Part shown: positions 1 to 9,884 of the stretch, piece after piece
Layout: every line of letters begins with the position of its first letter
Numbering within the stretch: position 1 is the stretch's first letter
Source: CAVUFH01 sp963740835
GTDB taxonomy: Bacteria > Actinomycetota > Acidimicrobiia > IMCC26256 > PALSA-610
Direction: 5' to 3'
DNA length: 64,000 nucleotides
NCBI GenBank assembly: GCA_963740835.1
Contig: CAVUFH010000003.1
Span: 62,001-126,000 of the forward strand
Translations under genes and position numbers: made by a program
The notes under the pieces: model-generated
What the model saw: only the letters and a program-made list of their open reading frames with translations
Told to the model about the DNA's origin: nothing
The model's database searches: none

Positions 1-1749
1 TCCCCAGGCGGCGACGATCATCGCGGCGAGCGACAGGCCGATGCCGACGACGACACTTTCGTAGGCGATCAGCCGGGAGCGGCGCGCGATCACGACCGCT
101 TCGCCGAGCCGATCGAGGCGATCGACGGTAAGCACGACGTCGGCAGCCTCGGACGACGCGGTCGCGCCGCGTGCGCCGACGGCAACGCCGACATCTGCGA
201 GGGCGAGGGCGGGCGCGTCGTTGATGCCGTCGCCGACCATGATGGTCGGCCCCGGCCCGCCTCTCTAGCTTGACGGCATCGACCTTCTCGGAAGGCGTGC
301 GTTCGGCGAGTACGTCGTCGACGCCGATGACTGCGCCGACGGTCTGTGCGTTGTCCTCGCGGTCGCCGGTGACCATCACGATGCGCCGGATGCCGTCGCG
401 GCGTAACTGGCGCACCGTCGCGCGGCGTCTGCACGGACGGGGTCGTCGAGCAGGAGGGCGCCGACGGGTGAGCCGTCGACTGCTACGAAGATGGTGAGGG
501 CACCGTCGAGCGCGGCGCGGCGTCGGATGTCACGTACCCATCCCGCGGTTGTCGGCGCGGACGCCCAGCTCGCCTTGCCGACCGCGACGTCGTGTCCTTC
601 CACTCGGCCTCGCACTCCTTGGCCGGGGACTTCATTGACCTGTTCCGGGAGGCACAGCATGAGTTCGCGGTCGCGGGCCGCTCGCACGACCGCGGCTGCG
701 AGGACGTGTGGAGAGACCTGATCGAGCGACGCCGCGTAGCGGAGTACGTCATCGGGCTTCATCGCGCCTGCCGGAATGACTTCGGCGACGCGAGGATGCC
801 CTGAAGTGATCGTGCCGGTCTTGTCGAAGAGGAGGATCTCGCCGTGACCGAGTTGTTCGAGGGCGGCGCCGCCTTTCACGACAACGCCGCGGTGGGCGGC
901 GCGTGACAGGCCGGCGACGATGGCGACGGGCGCCGCCAGGATGAGAGGGCAGGGTGTCGCGACGACGAGGACGGCAACTGCCCGTTCGAGATCTCCCGAG
1001 ATGGCCCACGCGGCGCCCGCGATCGTCAGGCTCACGATGAGGAACAGCACGGCGTAACGGTCGGCGAGCCGCACGAGTGGCGCGCTGGACGCTTCGGCTT
1101 CGGAGACCAACCGCACAATGCCGGCGTAGGTGCTCTCGCTCGCCGTTGTCGTCGCGCGCAGATCGAAAGGGCCGCCGGCGTTGACAACCCCGCTGCGCAC
1201 CGGGTCCCCGGTTCGGCGCTCGACCGGGAGGGGTTCGCCGGTAAGCGCGCTTTCGTCGAGGACCGCGACGTCGGTCTCGACGCGTCCGTCGACGGGCACG
1301 ACCTCTCCGGAGCGGACGAGTAAGAGGTCGCCGGGCCCGATGTCGTTGAGCGCCGGCTCGGTCAGCTCCCCCGCCACGTATCGATGCGCTGCACGCGGCG
1401 CGCGCTCGAGCAGGGCGCGCAGTTCGTGACGCGCCCGTGCTGCCGCGCGCGCTTCGAGCGCGCGGCCGGTCGCCAGCATCACGGTGATGACGGCACCCGC
1501 GAAGTATTCGCCGATGATCAGCGTGCCGATGAGCGCGAGAACGGCGAGCGCGTCGACACCGAGGCGCCGGCGCCGAGCCGCGTCGATCACCCACCAGGTT
1601 GCGGCCACCAGTCCGCCGAAGGTCGTGATCGCCCACACGAGGTTGGCGCCGTCGCGAGGACCCGCGAAGTACAACACGAGGCCGACCGCAAGCGCCGCGG
1701 TCGCGATGATGAGCAATAAGCCATCAATCGAGCGCTTCCCGGGTCTCAC
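1..1749 (-). CDS. Heavy-metal P1B-type ATPase, 3' end outside window, frameshifted
   Basis: Membrane ATPase that would export a transition metal. From the N-terminus there are two early membrane segments and no HMA metal-binding domain. The actuator loop carries TGEPLP, the transmembrane metal site reads TPCPLIL, and the phosphorylation motif is DKTGT. The TPC metal site, instead of the usual CPC, resembles the P1B-5 group (Ni/Fe), so the substrate is uncertain. The frame breaks near position 420, just after LLLDDPVRADA, and again near 255, just before the GDGIND hinge motif, which is intact in a third frame. The remaining C-terminal membrane segments continue beyond position 1. Domain conservation across the breaks favours indel errors or very recent inactivation. 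Confidence 0.85.
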
Positions 1750-2418
1750 TCGAGCCGCTTCACAGCGAACGCTCGCGCGCGATAGCCGCCACGTTGATGC
1801 GCCGTAGCCGAGGCCATGCGGGTGCCCGCGACCCGAGGGGTGCGACGACCATCCGACGCGAGTTCGCCCGCAACGCGACCGACGTAGCTCGACACCCGTA
1901 TGGCATCTCCCACGCCGTCACCGCCTCGACTCGCCAGCTGCTCCGCATGACTCTCCCGCGGTCCACTCAATCGCACGCGAGCACGAGCCGACAGAGCCAT
2001 ACGTCCCGCTGCGCCGTCCAGCCGCTGTCGAAACGCCTGACACCCTGCCGGAAAGTTCGGCCCGCGGTCAGGACAAAGGCCTTTGGCCGACGCATCTTTG
2101 ACTACTCAGACTCGGGCTGAGGCGGAGTTAGGCGGAATGTCGCGTCGATCGAATGCACGCACCGCCAATGCAACGAGACCGACGGGCCGAATGGCCCTGC
2201 TGCGGTTGGCCAGCCGAGCGCATCATCCATACGGACCATTGCCGACCGCGAAGGAGGTCGGCGTGGCAGCGACCCACCTCCCGGTTCGAACAGGGACCGA
2301 ACGCGCCGGCTGCTGCTTGCCTGCGTTGCCGCATATGTCCTCAGCTACATGGTCCTCTCGCATTGTCGACGAGACGCCGCGCAAAGCGGCCTGACCCTCA
2401 GGCGAGTGACGAATACGA
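1750..2418. other. Stretch without a supported gene
   Basis: About 670 bp between the P-type ATPase start and the Ddn-like gene. Open frames here are arginine- and serine-rich with no recognisable domain, which is typical of non-coding high-GC DNA. The only eye-catching sequence is a short dyad, AAGGCCTTTGGCC, near 2076, too weak to call as an operator. Confidence 0.5.
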
Positions 2419-2556
2419 GTGGGCTCGATACGGTCGCTCCGAGAGCACCCCCGGAACTACTCCCGGGTGAAAGGGCCACCGACCAAGTACCTCGAGAACG
2501 CTGAACGGGTACTACGACCCTGGCGCGTCTCAGCGGCCCGCTTCAGACTTGTTGAG

Positions 2557-3057
2557 GTGAGCACGCTTCAGCAGCATGAAGTGCAGTCGGGCCGCCGTTC
2601 CGCTCGGCTGCCTCCTCGCTGGTTCGTCGTGACGTTCTGGTACGCACACCGATTGTTGGTGAAGGCCACTGGTTGCCGGCTGGGCTTGTGGCGGCCAAAG
2701 GCCGACGGCTGGGGTGCGCTCCGCCTCAACACTGTTGGCCGGCGCACCGGTCGCCCGCGAGCGGTCCTGGTCGGTTATATCGAAGACAGCGAGAACTTCG
2801 TCGCTTTGGCGATGAATGGCTGGGGCGAGGCCGAACCGGCCTGGTGGCTGAACCTGCAGGCTCATTCGGAGGCAACGGTGCAGACGCGCGACGGCGTCCG
2901 GACGGTGCGTGCACATGAGGCCCAAGGAGCCGAGCGGGATCGACTATGGGCGCGCTGGGCCACCATCGACAAGAACCTCGACGCATACGCCACGCGCCGT
3001 CCCGGCGAGACCGCGGTCGTGGTACTCGCGCCATGCCGCGACGGCAGTCAGCTGTAG
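2557..3057 (+). CDS. Nitroreductase/F420H2-dependent quinone reductase family (Ddn-like)
   Basis: Belongs to the deazaflavin (F420)-dependent nitroreductase family typified by Mycobacterium Ddn. These are small split-barrel proteins that use reduced F420 to reduce quinones or nitro compounds. The family core is clear: NTVGRRTGRPRAVLVGY, then a WWLNLQAHSEATVQ strand-turn and the DKNLDAYATRRPGE tail. The frame is open from an ATG at 2419, but the first 46 residues look unlike the family. I chose the in-frame GTG at 2557, giving 166 residues, which fits the usual 140-170. The gene stands alone, 96 bp before the ABC transporter operon. It implies the host makes F420. Confidence 0.75.
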   Translation: MSTLQQHEVQSGRRSARLPPRWFVVTFWYAHRLLVKATGCRLGLWRPKADGWGALRLNTVGRRTGRPRAVLVGYIEDSENFVALAMNGWGEAEPAWWLNLQAHSEATVQTRDGVRTVRAHEAQGAERDRLWARWATIDKNLDAYATRRPGETAVVVLAPCRDGSQL

Positions 3058-3153
3058 GTCGCTCGATTCCGTCGCGGGACCGCGCGAGACCGAGGACCTT
3101 CTGCCCTGTTTTCGTTCGCGTAGAGGCGTGATGCTTCCCGCGGAGGTGCAGTC

Positions 3154-4042
3154 ATGCTCGAGTTCGACGCTGCGAGCAAACGCTTTGGGCCGGTCGCGGC
3201 GCTCGACGGATGCACGTTCCGCGCGCAGCCGGCACGGCTGACCGGTTTTCTGGGGCCGAACGGCGCCGGAAAGACGACGGCGATGCGTGCGATCTTTGGA
3301 CTCATCGAGTTGGACGGGGGCGCGGTCCGATGGCGTGGCGGCCCGATCGGGCCGGCCGAGCGAATGGGCTTCGGCTACATGCCGGAAGAGCGAGGCTTGT
3401 ACCCGCGCATGCGCGTCCGCGATCAACTCGTGTACCTCGGTCGGCTCTGTGGCCGCTCGACGCCCGGCGTGCGAGAGACGGTCGACACATGGCTGGAACG
3501 TCTCGCGCTCGACGGACCGCGCCAGTAGCCGTCTGGACACCCTCTCACATGGCAACCAGCAGCGCGTGCAGTTGATCGCCGCGCTGGTGAACGAGCCCGA
3601 GCTGCTGGTACTGGACGAGCCGTTCGCCGGCCTCGATCCGATTGCCGTCGATAACATGGCCGACCTGCTCGGAGAGGTCGCGACCGCCGGCGCGACGGTG
3701 CTGTTCTCCAGCCATCAGCTCGATCTCGTCGAGCATCTGTGCGAGGACGTCGTCATCATCGACCACGGACGGATTGTCCTCGCCGGCGAACTGACCGCGC
3801 TTCGTTCCGCCGTGCCTGAACGGTTCATGGAAATTCGCTACCGCGGCGCGGCACCTGACTGGTCGGCACTGCACTCGGTCGACGTTGTGGAGTCAGACGC
3901 AGATCTCGCGCGGCTCCGAGTGCACGGCGACACCGACCTCGCGGCCGTGATCGAGCTCGCGCGCAGCACGGCTGACGTCGTGTCGTTCGCATATCGGCCG
4001 CCGACGCTTTCGGAGCTGTTTCGCCGGGCGGTGGCGGCATGA
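3154..4042 (+). CDS. ABC transporter ATP-binding protein (NatA-like), frameshifted
   Basis: Nucleotide-binding subunit of an ABC-2 type exporter. Walker A is GPNGAGKTT near residue 32. The frame ends prematurely at 3528 after LALDGPRQ and resumes in another frame with the signature LSHGNQQR, Walker B LLVLDEPFAGLDP, and the H-loop SSHQLD. The SHGNQQ signature and the C-terminal extension (DUF4162-like) are typical of the NatA/multidrug group. One indel near 3525 restores a protein of about 296 residues. The stop overlaps the permease start as ATGA at 4039, so the two genes are translationally coupled. Confidence 0.85.
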
Positions 4043-5497
4043 GTTCCGTCCGACAGGCGTGGCTCGTCGCAGTTCGGGAGATGCGCGAGCGGAGCCGCTC
4101 CCGCGCGTTCCTCGCCTCGCTGGTCGTGATCGTCCTTGTCGTTGCGGGGATCATCGTGCTGCCCGCGATCCTCTCCGGCGGCGGCGGTACCAAGGACATC
4201 GGGGTCACTGGCGTCACGCCCCGCGACCTTCCGTCTGCGATCGAGGCACAGAGCAAGGCCGTCGACATCGCCGCGCGCCTGCACCGCTACGACACGGTCG
4301 CCGCGGGCCAAGCCGCCGTGCGTTCCGGAAAGATCGACGTCCTGGTCGTCGATGGCAACCAGCTCGAGTGGCAGCGCTCTACCGATGAGCAGCTCCGCCC
4401 GATCGTGACCGGCGCGATCCAGCTCGTCGCGATCCGCGAACGGGCCGCGGCCGCCGGCATCAGTCCGGACCAGATGCTCGCGATCGTCGCCCCCGTCCCG
4501 GTCAAGAACCTCGAGCTGGGCCAGCGTCGAGGGCCGGAGCAGCGACGACGAGACCGCGGCGCTCATCATGACGGTCCTGTTGTTCATGGCCATCGCGACC
4601 TACGGCGCGATGGTGCTTTCCGGTGTCGTTGAAGAAAAGGCCAGTCGCGTCGTCGAAGTGCTGCTCGCCCGCATGCCCGCACGCAGCCTGCTCGCCGGCA
4701 AGATCGCAGGCATCGGCCTCCTCGGACTCGGCCAGATCGTGCTGACCGCGGCGGTCGCGCTCGCAGCCATCACGCTGACCGACTCGTTCGACATCCCCGC
4801 GGTACGAGGCGCGGTGCTCGCTTGGGTCGTTGTGTGGTTCGTACTCGGGTACGCCCTCTACGCCACCGTCTTCGGTGCGCTCGGCTCACTCGCGTCCCGA
4901 CCCGAAGACGCGCAAAGCGTCGCCGGACCAGTCAGCGCAGTACTCATCGCCGGCTACTTCGTCTCGTTCGCCGCGATCGGCAGCCCGAGCACAGTCTGGG
5001 CGAAACTCGTCTCGTATTTTCCCGCCACCGCGCCGCTCGCCATGCCCAACCGCATCGCCATGGGCGCCACCGCATGGTGGGAACCACTCGTCGCGATCAC
5101 GCTCACCATCGCGGCGATCGCCGCGCTCGTCCAGCTGGGAGGGCGCGTGTACACCGGAGGTGTGCTCCACACGGGCGCCACCCTGAAGCTTCGCGACGCG
5201 TGGCAAAACACAACACCGCAACTCCACGTGCCGGTCCCGACCGAACCACACGACATCTGGCCCACTGAGCAGGAGGATCAACGCAGCAAGGACCACAAGC
5301 CCACCGACCGACTCACCAGCGGCGTCCTGATCGCCATCGCCATTGCAATCGCCGCAGCCATCTATCTGTTCACTGGCGACGCAGTGATCGGCATCGCTGT
5401 GGGCGCCGGCTTCTTCGCAATCGCGCGACGCATCGTCAAACCGCGCGGGCTCACGAGCGAAGCAGCATTACAGCGACGCGCCGCGTCGCTGATGTGA
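4039..5497 (+). CDS. ABC-2 type permease (NatB-like), frameshifted
   Basis: Membrane subunit partnered with the preceding ATPase. It begins with a membrane anchor (FLASLVVIVLVVAGIIVLP) and an extracytoplasmic domain, then loses frame near 4520. It resumes with MAIATYGAMVLSGVVEEKAS and multiple hydrophobic segments. The EEKASRVVEVLL signature is characteristic of NatB-type permeases. The C-terminus adds a charged linker and two further helices. The order ATPase-permease-hydrolase, with overlapping ends, indicates one transcript. The substrate is unknown; Na+, drugs and lipids are all known for this family. Confidence 0.82.
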
Positions 5498-5508
5498 AGG
5501 ACGCTCCG

Positions 5509-6849
5509 ATGAAACGTCTCGCTGCGCTCCTCGGTGCGATCTCAGCCGTCTCGTCCGCGCTTGTGGTGCGCCCGGTCAACAGCTATCGGGGGTTCATCGT
5601 CAAGTCGACCGCGACCGCGCAGACGCCCGCGCTCACCCTCCTTGGGGCAGTCACGGCCGCGCTCGGCGTCAGGTACCGCTCCCGATTTGCGATGTTGAGT
5701 GGCCTGCTCGCGGCGACGGTCGGGGCGTACTGCATCAGCCGGGTCACCGCTGCCCACGACGGATTCGAGCAGGCGTTCGGCGCCGGCTGGAAGCAGCGCA
5801 TCGCCCCGGACGCCGAGCGACGGATGCTCCCGCGTCGCCTGTCGATGCGCCTGCCCCGAGTGCCGGAGGCACGCTGGGAGCGCGACGTTTCCTTCTGGAC
5901 CATTCCCGGCACCGACCGCCAGCTCCTCGCGGACATCTGGGAGCCGGCGACGGGCGTCGAGCGCACCGGCACGGTCATCGTCTACCTCTACGGCGGCTCG
6001 TGGCACTTCTTCGACAAGGACGTCCTCACCCGCCCACTGTTCCGCCAGCTCACCGCGGAAGGGCACGTCGTCATGGACGCCGCGCACCGCAGCTGCCCCG
6101 AGACCGATGTGATCGGCATGGTCGGCGACGTGCACCGCGCCATTGCCTGGGTCAAAGCCAATGCCGAGCGCTATGGGATCGATCCCGAGCGGGTGGTCGT
6201 CATGGGTGGCTCGTCCGGCGCCCACATCGCGCTCCTGGCCGCTTACGCGCCGCACGACCCCACACTGATCCCAGCGGAACTGCGCGGCGCCGATACCTCG
6301 GTGATGGCGGTGGTCTCCTGGTACGGGATCCCGGAGATGGCATCCGCGTTCGAGCGGTGGCTCGACCAGGCGTCAGCAACCCCTTCGCCCCAGGTATGGG
6401 ATCGGAAGGAGCCCGGCAGGGCCGCCAACCTCCTCAACCGGTTGATCATCGGCCGACCGCTGACCGCGGCACAGTCCCCGCCCGCACCGCCCATTGCCGA
6501 GCTGGTCGAGAACCTCCTCGGCGTCGAGGACGATAGACCTGCGATGTACAACCTGGCCTCGCCGATCCACCACGTGACTTCGGCGTGCCCGCCGACGCTC
6601 ATGTTCCAGGGCACGCACGACGTGGTGGTGCCGCTCGAAGCCGCCCGACGGCTGCACCGATCGTTGGAGACAGCCCACGTCCCCGTCGTGTACGTGGAGT
6701 ACCTCTGGACCGAACACGCCTTCGATCTCATGTACCCACCACTCGCCAACCCTGCCGCCAAGGCCGCGCTATACGACCTGGAACGCTTCCTGGTTTGCGT
6801 CCCGAATCGAAAGCCGGAATCCGCTCGACGTGTCGAGCGATCTGGATGA
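5509..6849 (+). CDS. Alpha/beta hydrolase (HSL/esterase type) with N-terminal membrane segments
   Basis: Carboxylesterase-like enzyme. The oxyanion-hole motif GGSW is near residue 160, the nucleophile elbow GGSSGA near 232, the acidic residue sits in GTHDVVVP near 368 and the histidine in EHAF near 402, so the triad is complete. The first 90 residues contain two hydrophobic helices, suggesting membrane attachment. I prefer ATG 5509 because AAGGA lies 7 bp upstream; a GTG at 5494 overlapping the permease stop is an alternative. Its place directly after the ABC exporter suggests it works on the exported compound, but this is inference. The substrate is unknown. Confidence 0.8.
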   Translation: MKRLAALLGAISAVSSALVVRPVNSYRGFIVKSTATAQTPALTLLGAVTAALGVRYRSRFAMLSGLLAATVGAYCISRVTAAHDGFEQAFGAGWKQRIAPDAERRMLPRRLSMRLPRVPEARWERDVSFWTIPGTDRQLLADIWEPATGVERTGTVIVYLYGGSWHFFDKDVLTRPLFRQLTAEGHVVMDAAHRSCPETDVIGMVGDVHRAIAWVKANAERYGIDPERVVVMGGSSGAHIALLAAYAPHDPTLIPAELRGADTSVMAVVSWYGIPEMASAFERWLDQASATPSPQVWDRKEPGRAANLLNRLIIGRPLTAAQSPPAPPIAELVENLLGVEDDRPAMYNLASPIHHVTSACPPTLMFQGTHDVVVPLEAARRLHRSLETAHVPVVYVEYLWTEHAFDLMYPPLANPAAKAALYDLERFLVCVPNRKPESARRVERSG

Positions 6850-6921
6850 GCCTGCCCCCGACAACCAGTAGGGTAAGCCAGGCCATGCGCGCAACAGGCT
6901 CCCCCAGGATCTGGTGCGGTT

Positions 6922-7341
6922 CTACGAGGTGCGTGATGAAAGAAGCCGATGTATGTCGAGGCCTGCGAGCGTGACTGGTACCGCCGACGGATCGCCCACG
7001 ATCTGCAGCCTTCCTTCGGCGATCCGCTCCTCGATCATGCTCTGTTGCGCAGCGGGGGCGTCCGGGTCGCGAGCGATGGCGAGAGCCTCCTCGTAGTCAC
7101 TCACGATCCGCAGGTCGGCATTGTCGGTCGGCTGATCCTCGACCTCGACTTGGCCGTCGACGACTCGAAGACAGAAGCCGAGTCTGGTTGCACCCTCGCG
7201 TCGCAAGTCATCGGGCGGGTTGGTGAATTCCTCACACAGCGTGAAGTTGACGCCTCCGAGGTCCGCTCCTGCCAGCGCCTTCGTGATCTCCACCCGCGCC
7301 ATGTCGATCCAGGCTGGGCTCATGAACCGGAACTTGTCCAC
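6922..7341 (-). CDS. SCP2-like sterol/lipid-binding domain protein
   Basis: 139-residue protein resembling the SCP-2 sterol-transfer family: a helix with MARVEITKALAGADL, a beta sheet carrying LGFCLRVVDGQVEVED and LRIVSDYEEALAIA, and the closing helix RLQIVGDPSAVPVTL typical of the family tail. The GTG at 7341 is chosen because AGGAGG lies 6 bp upstream. Such proteins bind lipids or acyl chains. It is convergent with the esterase gene, and a dioxygenase remnant lies upstream on the other strand. Confidence 0.6.
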   Translation of the reverse strand: MDKFRFMSPAWIDMARVEITKALAGADLGGVNFTLCEEFTNPPDDLRREGATRLGFCLRVVDGQVEVEDQPTDNADLRIVSDYEEALAIARDPDAPAAQQSMIEERIAEGRLQIVGDPSAVPVTLAGLDIHRLLSSRTS

Positions 7342-7579
7342 GGACCTCCTCCTCGTGACGCTCCCTCCCCACCCGTCAACGTAGATCGGAACACAGATCG
7401 ATCTCCACAGTGCGCTCACGGCGAAATGGGTGACCCCGAGGTCGCCGCGCACCAGGCCCGCCTCGCCGACGAGGACGCGCCTACCGTCGGCGAGAGCGGC
7501 ACCTGCTGCTTCGCTAACCAGGACAAGGTATGGGTCGACGGCCCCGACGGTCCCTGGGAGATCGGTATTCCACGTCACG

Positions 7580-7762
7580 ATGGAGTTCGAACCCGGCGAC
7601 GTCCAGCTCCTGAACAACGCCAAGATCCTGCACGCCCGCGAGGGCTACCAGGATTACGACGAACCGGAACGCCGACGCCACCTGCTGCGCCTCTGGCTCG
7701 CCGCCCACCAATTCTCCAGCGTCGAAGAGACGCTGAAGCAAGGCATTCCGCGACGCCGGTAG
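7580..7762 (+). pseudogene. C-terminal fragment of a TauD/TfdA-family dioxygenase
   Basis: About 60 residues matching the end of Fe(II)/2-oxoglutarate dioxygenases: FEPGDVQLLNNAKILHAR followed by EPERRRHLLRLWL. This holds the 2-oxoglutarate-binding arginine and the last conserved tryptophan-bearing strand. The HxD iron ligands and the first 200 residues are missing; the upstream sequence is in no consistent frame. A gene remnant, not a functional enzyme. Confidence 0.65.
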
Positions 7763-7822
7763 CCGCGGAGCTTCTACAACACTCGCAACGCCAGAGACAC
7801 GACAGCGCCGCCTTCCGTGTGT

Positions 7823-9562
7823 TCACGTCGGCGGGTCTGTGCTCCACGGGACGATCCAGCAGCGCGCCGCAAGCTCCTTCTTGATGCGTCGCAGGTAGCG
7901 GTACTCGAGCATCGCACGCTGGTGCAGCACAGGATCACGGGTAGTGCTCGCGGCGAGGCTCGCATTGATGATCCATCCGTACGGCTCGATGCTGCTGCGC
8001 CGCAAGTCGGTCTGCAACGCCGCGGCTTCGTGCACCGGGGTCGTTTCCGCCAACGTCACCAACAGTACGCGCGTGAACGAGTCGTCGCGGAGTCGCATGA
8101 GCGGAGTGGTGATGCGCCCGTGACTCGTCGTCGACGAGCGCATCACGTCACGGTGGTAGGCGCCGGTGCGGTCCAGGAGCAACAACGTGTGCCCCGTGGG
8201 TGCGGTGTCCACCACGACGTGGTGGTCTCGGCCGAGACGCAGCAGATTCGAGAACGCCTGGAAGACCGCGAGCTCCTCGGTGCACGGCGAGCGCAGGTCT
8301 TCCTCGAGCAGCGCCCGCTGCGCGGGATCGAGACCGCGTGCCGATCGCAGCTTGTCCTCGACGTAGTGCGCGACCGCAGCTTCGGGGTCGATCCGGCTCA
8401 CCGTCAGGTCGGGCAGCGGCTCGCCGACAACGTCGGCCGGACGCCCGGCCGGATCGGTGGTCGACAAGTGTGTGCGAAGCCCCCGTGCCGCGAGCCCACG
8501 GGCGACCGCGACGGCAATCGTCGTCTTGCCCACGCCGCCCTTGCCCATCACCATGATCACACCGGGACCGGCCGCACCCAGCTCGTCGACGAGTACGTCG
8601 AGTCCGTCGATCTCCGGCGACGACTCCTCGTGCGGCGCCGTCGCGATTGCCGCGTCGGCGCGTCCAGCGACGAGCGCCCGCAACGTCTCGACGCCCGTGA
8701 CGTCGACGCCGACGAGCTGAACGGTCGTCGTCGGCACATGCAAGAGCTCCGAAGGGACGCTGTCCATCGCGTCGTGCTGTCGCCGAGAGAAGGCCTCGGC
8801 AATCACATCACCTGGCAGGGGTCGCGCGAGCAGCCCGTTGACGACGTGCTGTTGGTTGGCGATCCCGAGATCGGCGAGTTCCGCACTGGCACGCGCCGCT
8901 TCGCGCAATGCGGCACGCTCGGGCCGGCTCACCAACACGACCGTTGTCCGTATCGAGTCGCCGAGCGCGGTGACGGTCGCTTCGTACAGCACCCGCTTCG
9001 TCTCGAGCGCGGCAAGCGGCCCCAAGCAGCTCGCGCCCTGCGGCGTCGTCTCGATGTAGTCACGCCACGCCGCGGGCAGGCTCAGCAACCGCAGCGTATG
9101 ACCCGTCGGCGCGGTATCGAACAGGACATGGTCGAACGCCGACGTGGTCTTCGGAGCGGCGACCAGCGCGCTGAACGCATCGAACGCCGCGACCTCGACC
9201 GTGCACTGCCCCGACAGCTGCTCCTCGATCGCGCGCAGCTCAAGCTCCGGGACGGCCCCCCGCAGCGGCGCGACCACCCGATCGCGGTAGGCATCAGCGG
9301 CCGCCTCCGGGTCGATGTTCATCGCCGACAAACCTGCGACACCCGCAATCGGCGACGGCTGGCCACCCAGCTTCGCGGCGAACACATCCTCGAGGTTTGA
9401 AGCGGGGTCAGTACTGACGACGAGCACATGCCTGCCCGCGTCTGCGAGCGCAACCGCCGCCGCGGCCGTGACGGTCGTCTTGCCCACGCCCCCCTTGCCG
9501 GTGAACAACACGAAACGGCTACGCCAGCGCGTCCAATCCACCAGTGCCCGAAGCTCAGCCAT
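7823..9562 (-). CDS. arsA: ArsA-family ATPase, two tandem domains
   Basis: Pseudo-duplicated anion-pump ATPase of 579 residues, the usual length for ArsA. Two deviant Walker A motifs, GKGGVGKTT, occur at residues 22-30 and near 338. The switch motif DTAPTGHTLRLL is repeated in each half. Cysteines at the positions used for arsenite binding in the E. coli protein are present in context: SGQCTVE, ASCLGPL and SPCTEELAVF. In the classical pathway it drives arsenite extrusion with ArsB, but no arsB, acr3, arsC, arsR or arsD lies nearby. It is divergent from a small-protein/oxidoreductase/DUF2703 operon with about 70 bp between starts. It may serve arsenite or another thiol-reactive metalloid. Confidence 0.88.
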   Translation of the reverse strand: MAELRALVDWTRWRSRFVLFTGKGGVGKTTVTAAAAVALADAGRHVLVVSTDPASNLEDVFAAKLGGQPSPIAGVAGLSAMNIDPEAAADAYRDRVVAPLRGAVPELELRAIEEQLSGQCTVEVAAFDAFSALVAAPKTTSAFDHVLFDTAPTGHTLRLLSLPAAWRDYIETTPQGASCLGPLAALETKRVLYEATVTALGDSIRTTVVLVSRPERAALREAARASAELADLGIANQQHVVNGLLARPLPGDVIAEAFSRRQHDAMDSVPSELLHVPTTTVQLVGVDVTGVETLRALVAGRADAAIATAPHEESSPEIDGLDVLVDELGAAGPGVIMVMGKGGVGKTTIAVAVARGLAARGLRTHLSTTDPAGRPADVVGEPLPDLTVSRIDPEAAVAHYVEDKLRSARGLDPAQRALLEEDLRSPCTEELAVFQAFSNLLRLGRDHHVVVDTAPTGHTLLLLDRTGAYHRDVMRSSTTSHGRITTPLMRLRDDSFTRVLLVTLAETTPVHEAAALQTDLRRSSIEPYGWIINASLAASTTRDPVLHQRAMLEYRYLRRIKKELAARCWIVPWSTDPPT

Positions 9563-9632
9563 CGGAATCGCAGCGTAGTGATGGGGTCCTTCGGCCCTTC
9601 CGGCCGTATGACGAGGGTGGGAGCCTCAAGTC

Positions 9633-9884
9633 ATGAAGAAGCTGCTGATCGCCGTGGCGGTGCTCACAGGCATTGGCTTCGTCGCCAAACGTTTTGCTCC
9701 CAAGCTCCGGACCATCGATTGGGAGAAGAAGTTCGACGCGATGTCGAATACCGCGCCGCCCAAGTGGATGTTCAACAACATCAACGCGATCCGCACCAAC
9801 ACCGAACGCATCATCGAGCTCCTCGAAGACGAGCCTGCGCGAGCTCAACGCGAGCCGGAAGTCATCGAAGGAAACACACCATGA
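9633..9884 (+). CDS. Small membrane-anchored protein of unknown function
   Basis: 83 residues starting MKKLLIAVAVLTGIGFVAKR, a single N-terminal membrane helix, followed by a soluble acidic tail with NNINAIRTNTERIIELLED. I recognise no domain. The stop overlaps the start of the next gene (ATGA at 9881), so it is coupled to the oxidoreductase. Its conserved-looking tail and coupling suggest an accessory or anchoring role. Confidence 0.65.
   Translation: MKKLLIAVAVLTGIGFVAKRFAPKLRTIDWEKKFDAMSNTAPPKWMFNNINAIRTNTERIIELLEDEPARAQREPEVIEGNTP

Noticed and set aside
2070..2095. DosR-like or universal-stress operator (AAGGCCTTTGGCC)
   Set aside because: Partial match only, and no stress gene or clear promoter is nearby.
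7823..9400. Long plus-strand frame opposite ArsA
   Set aside because: Arg/His-rich antisense shadow of a conserved ATPase; no domain.
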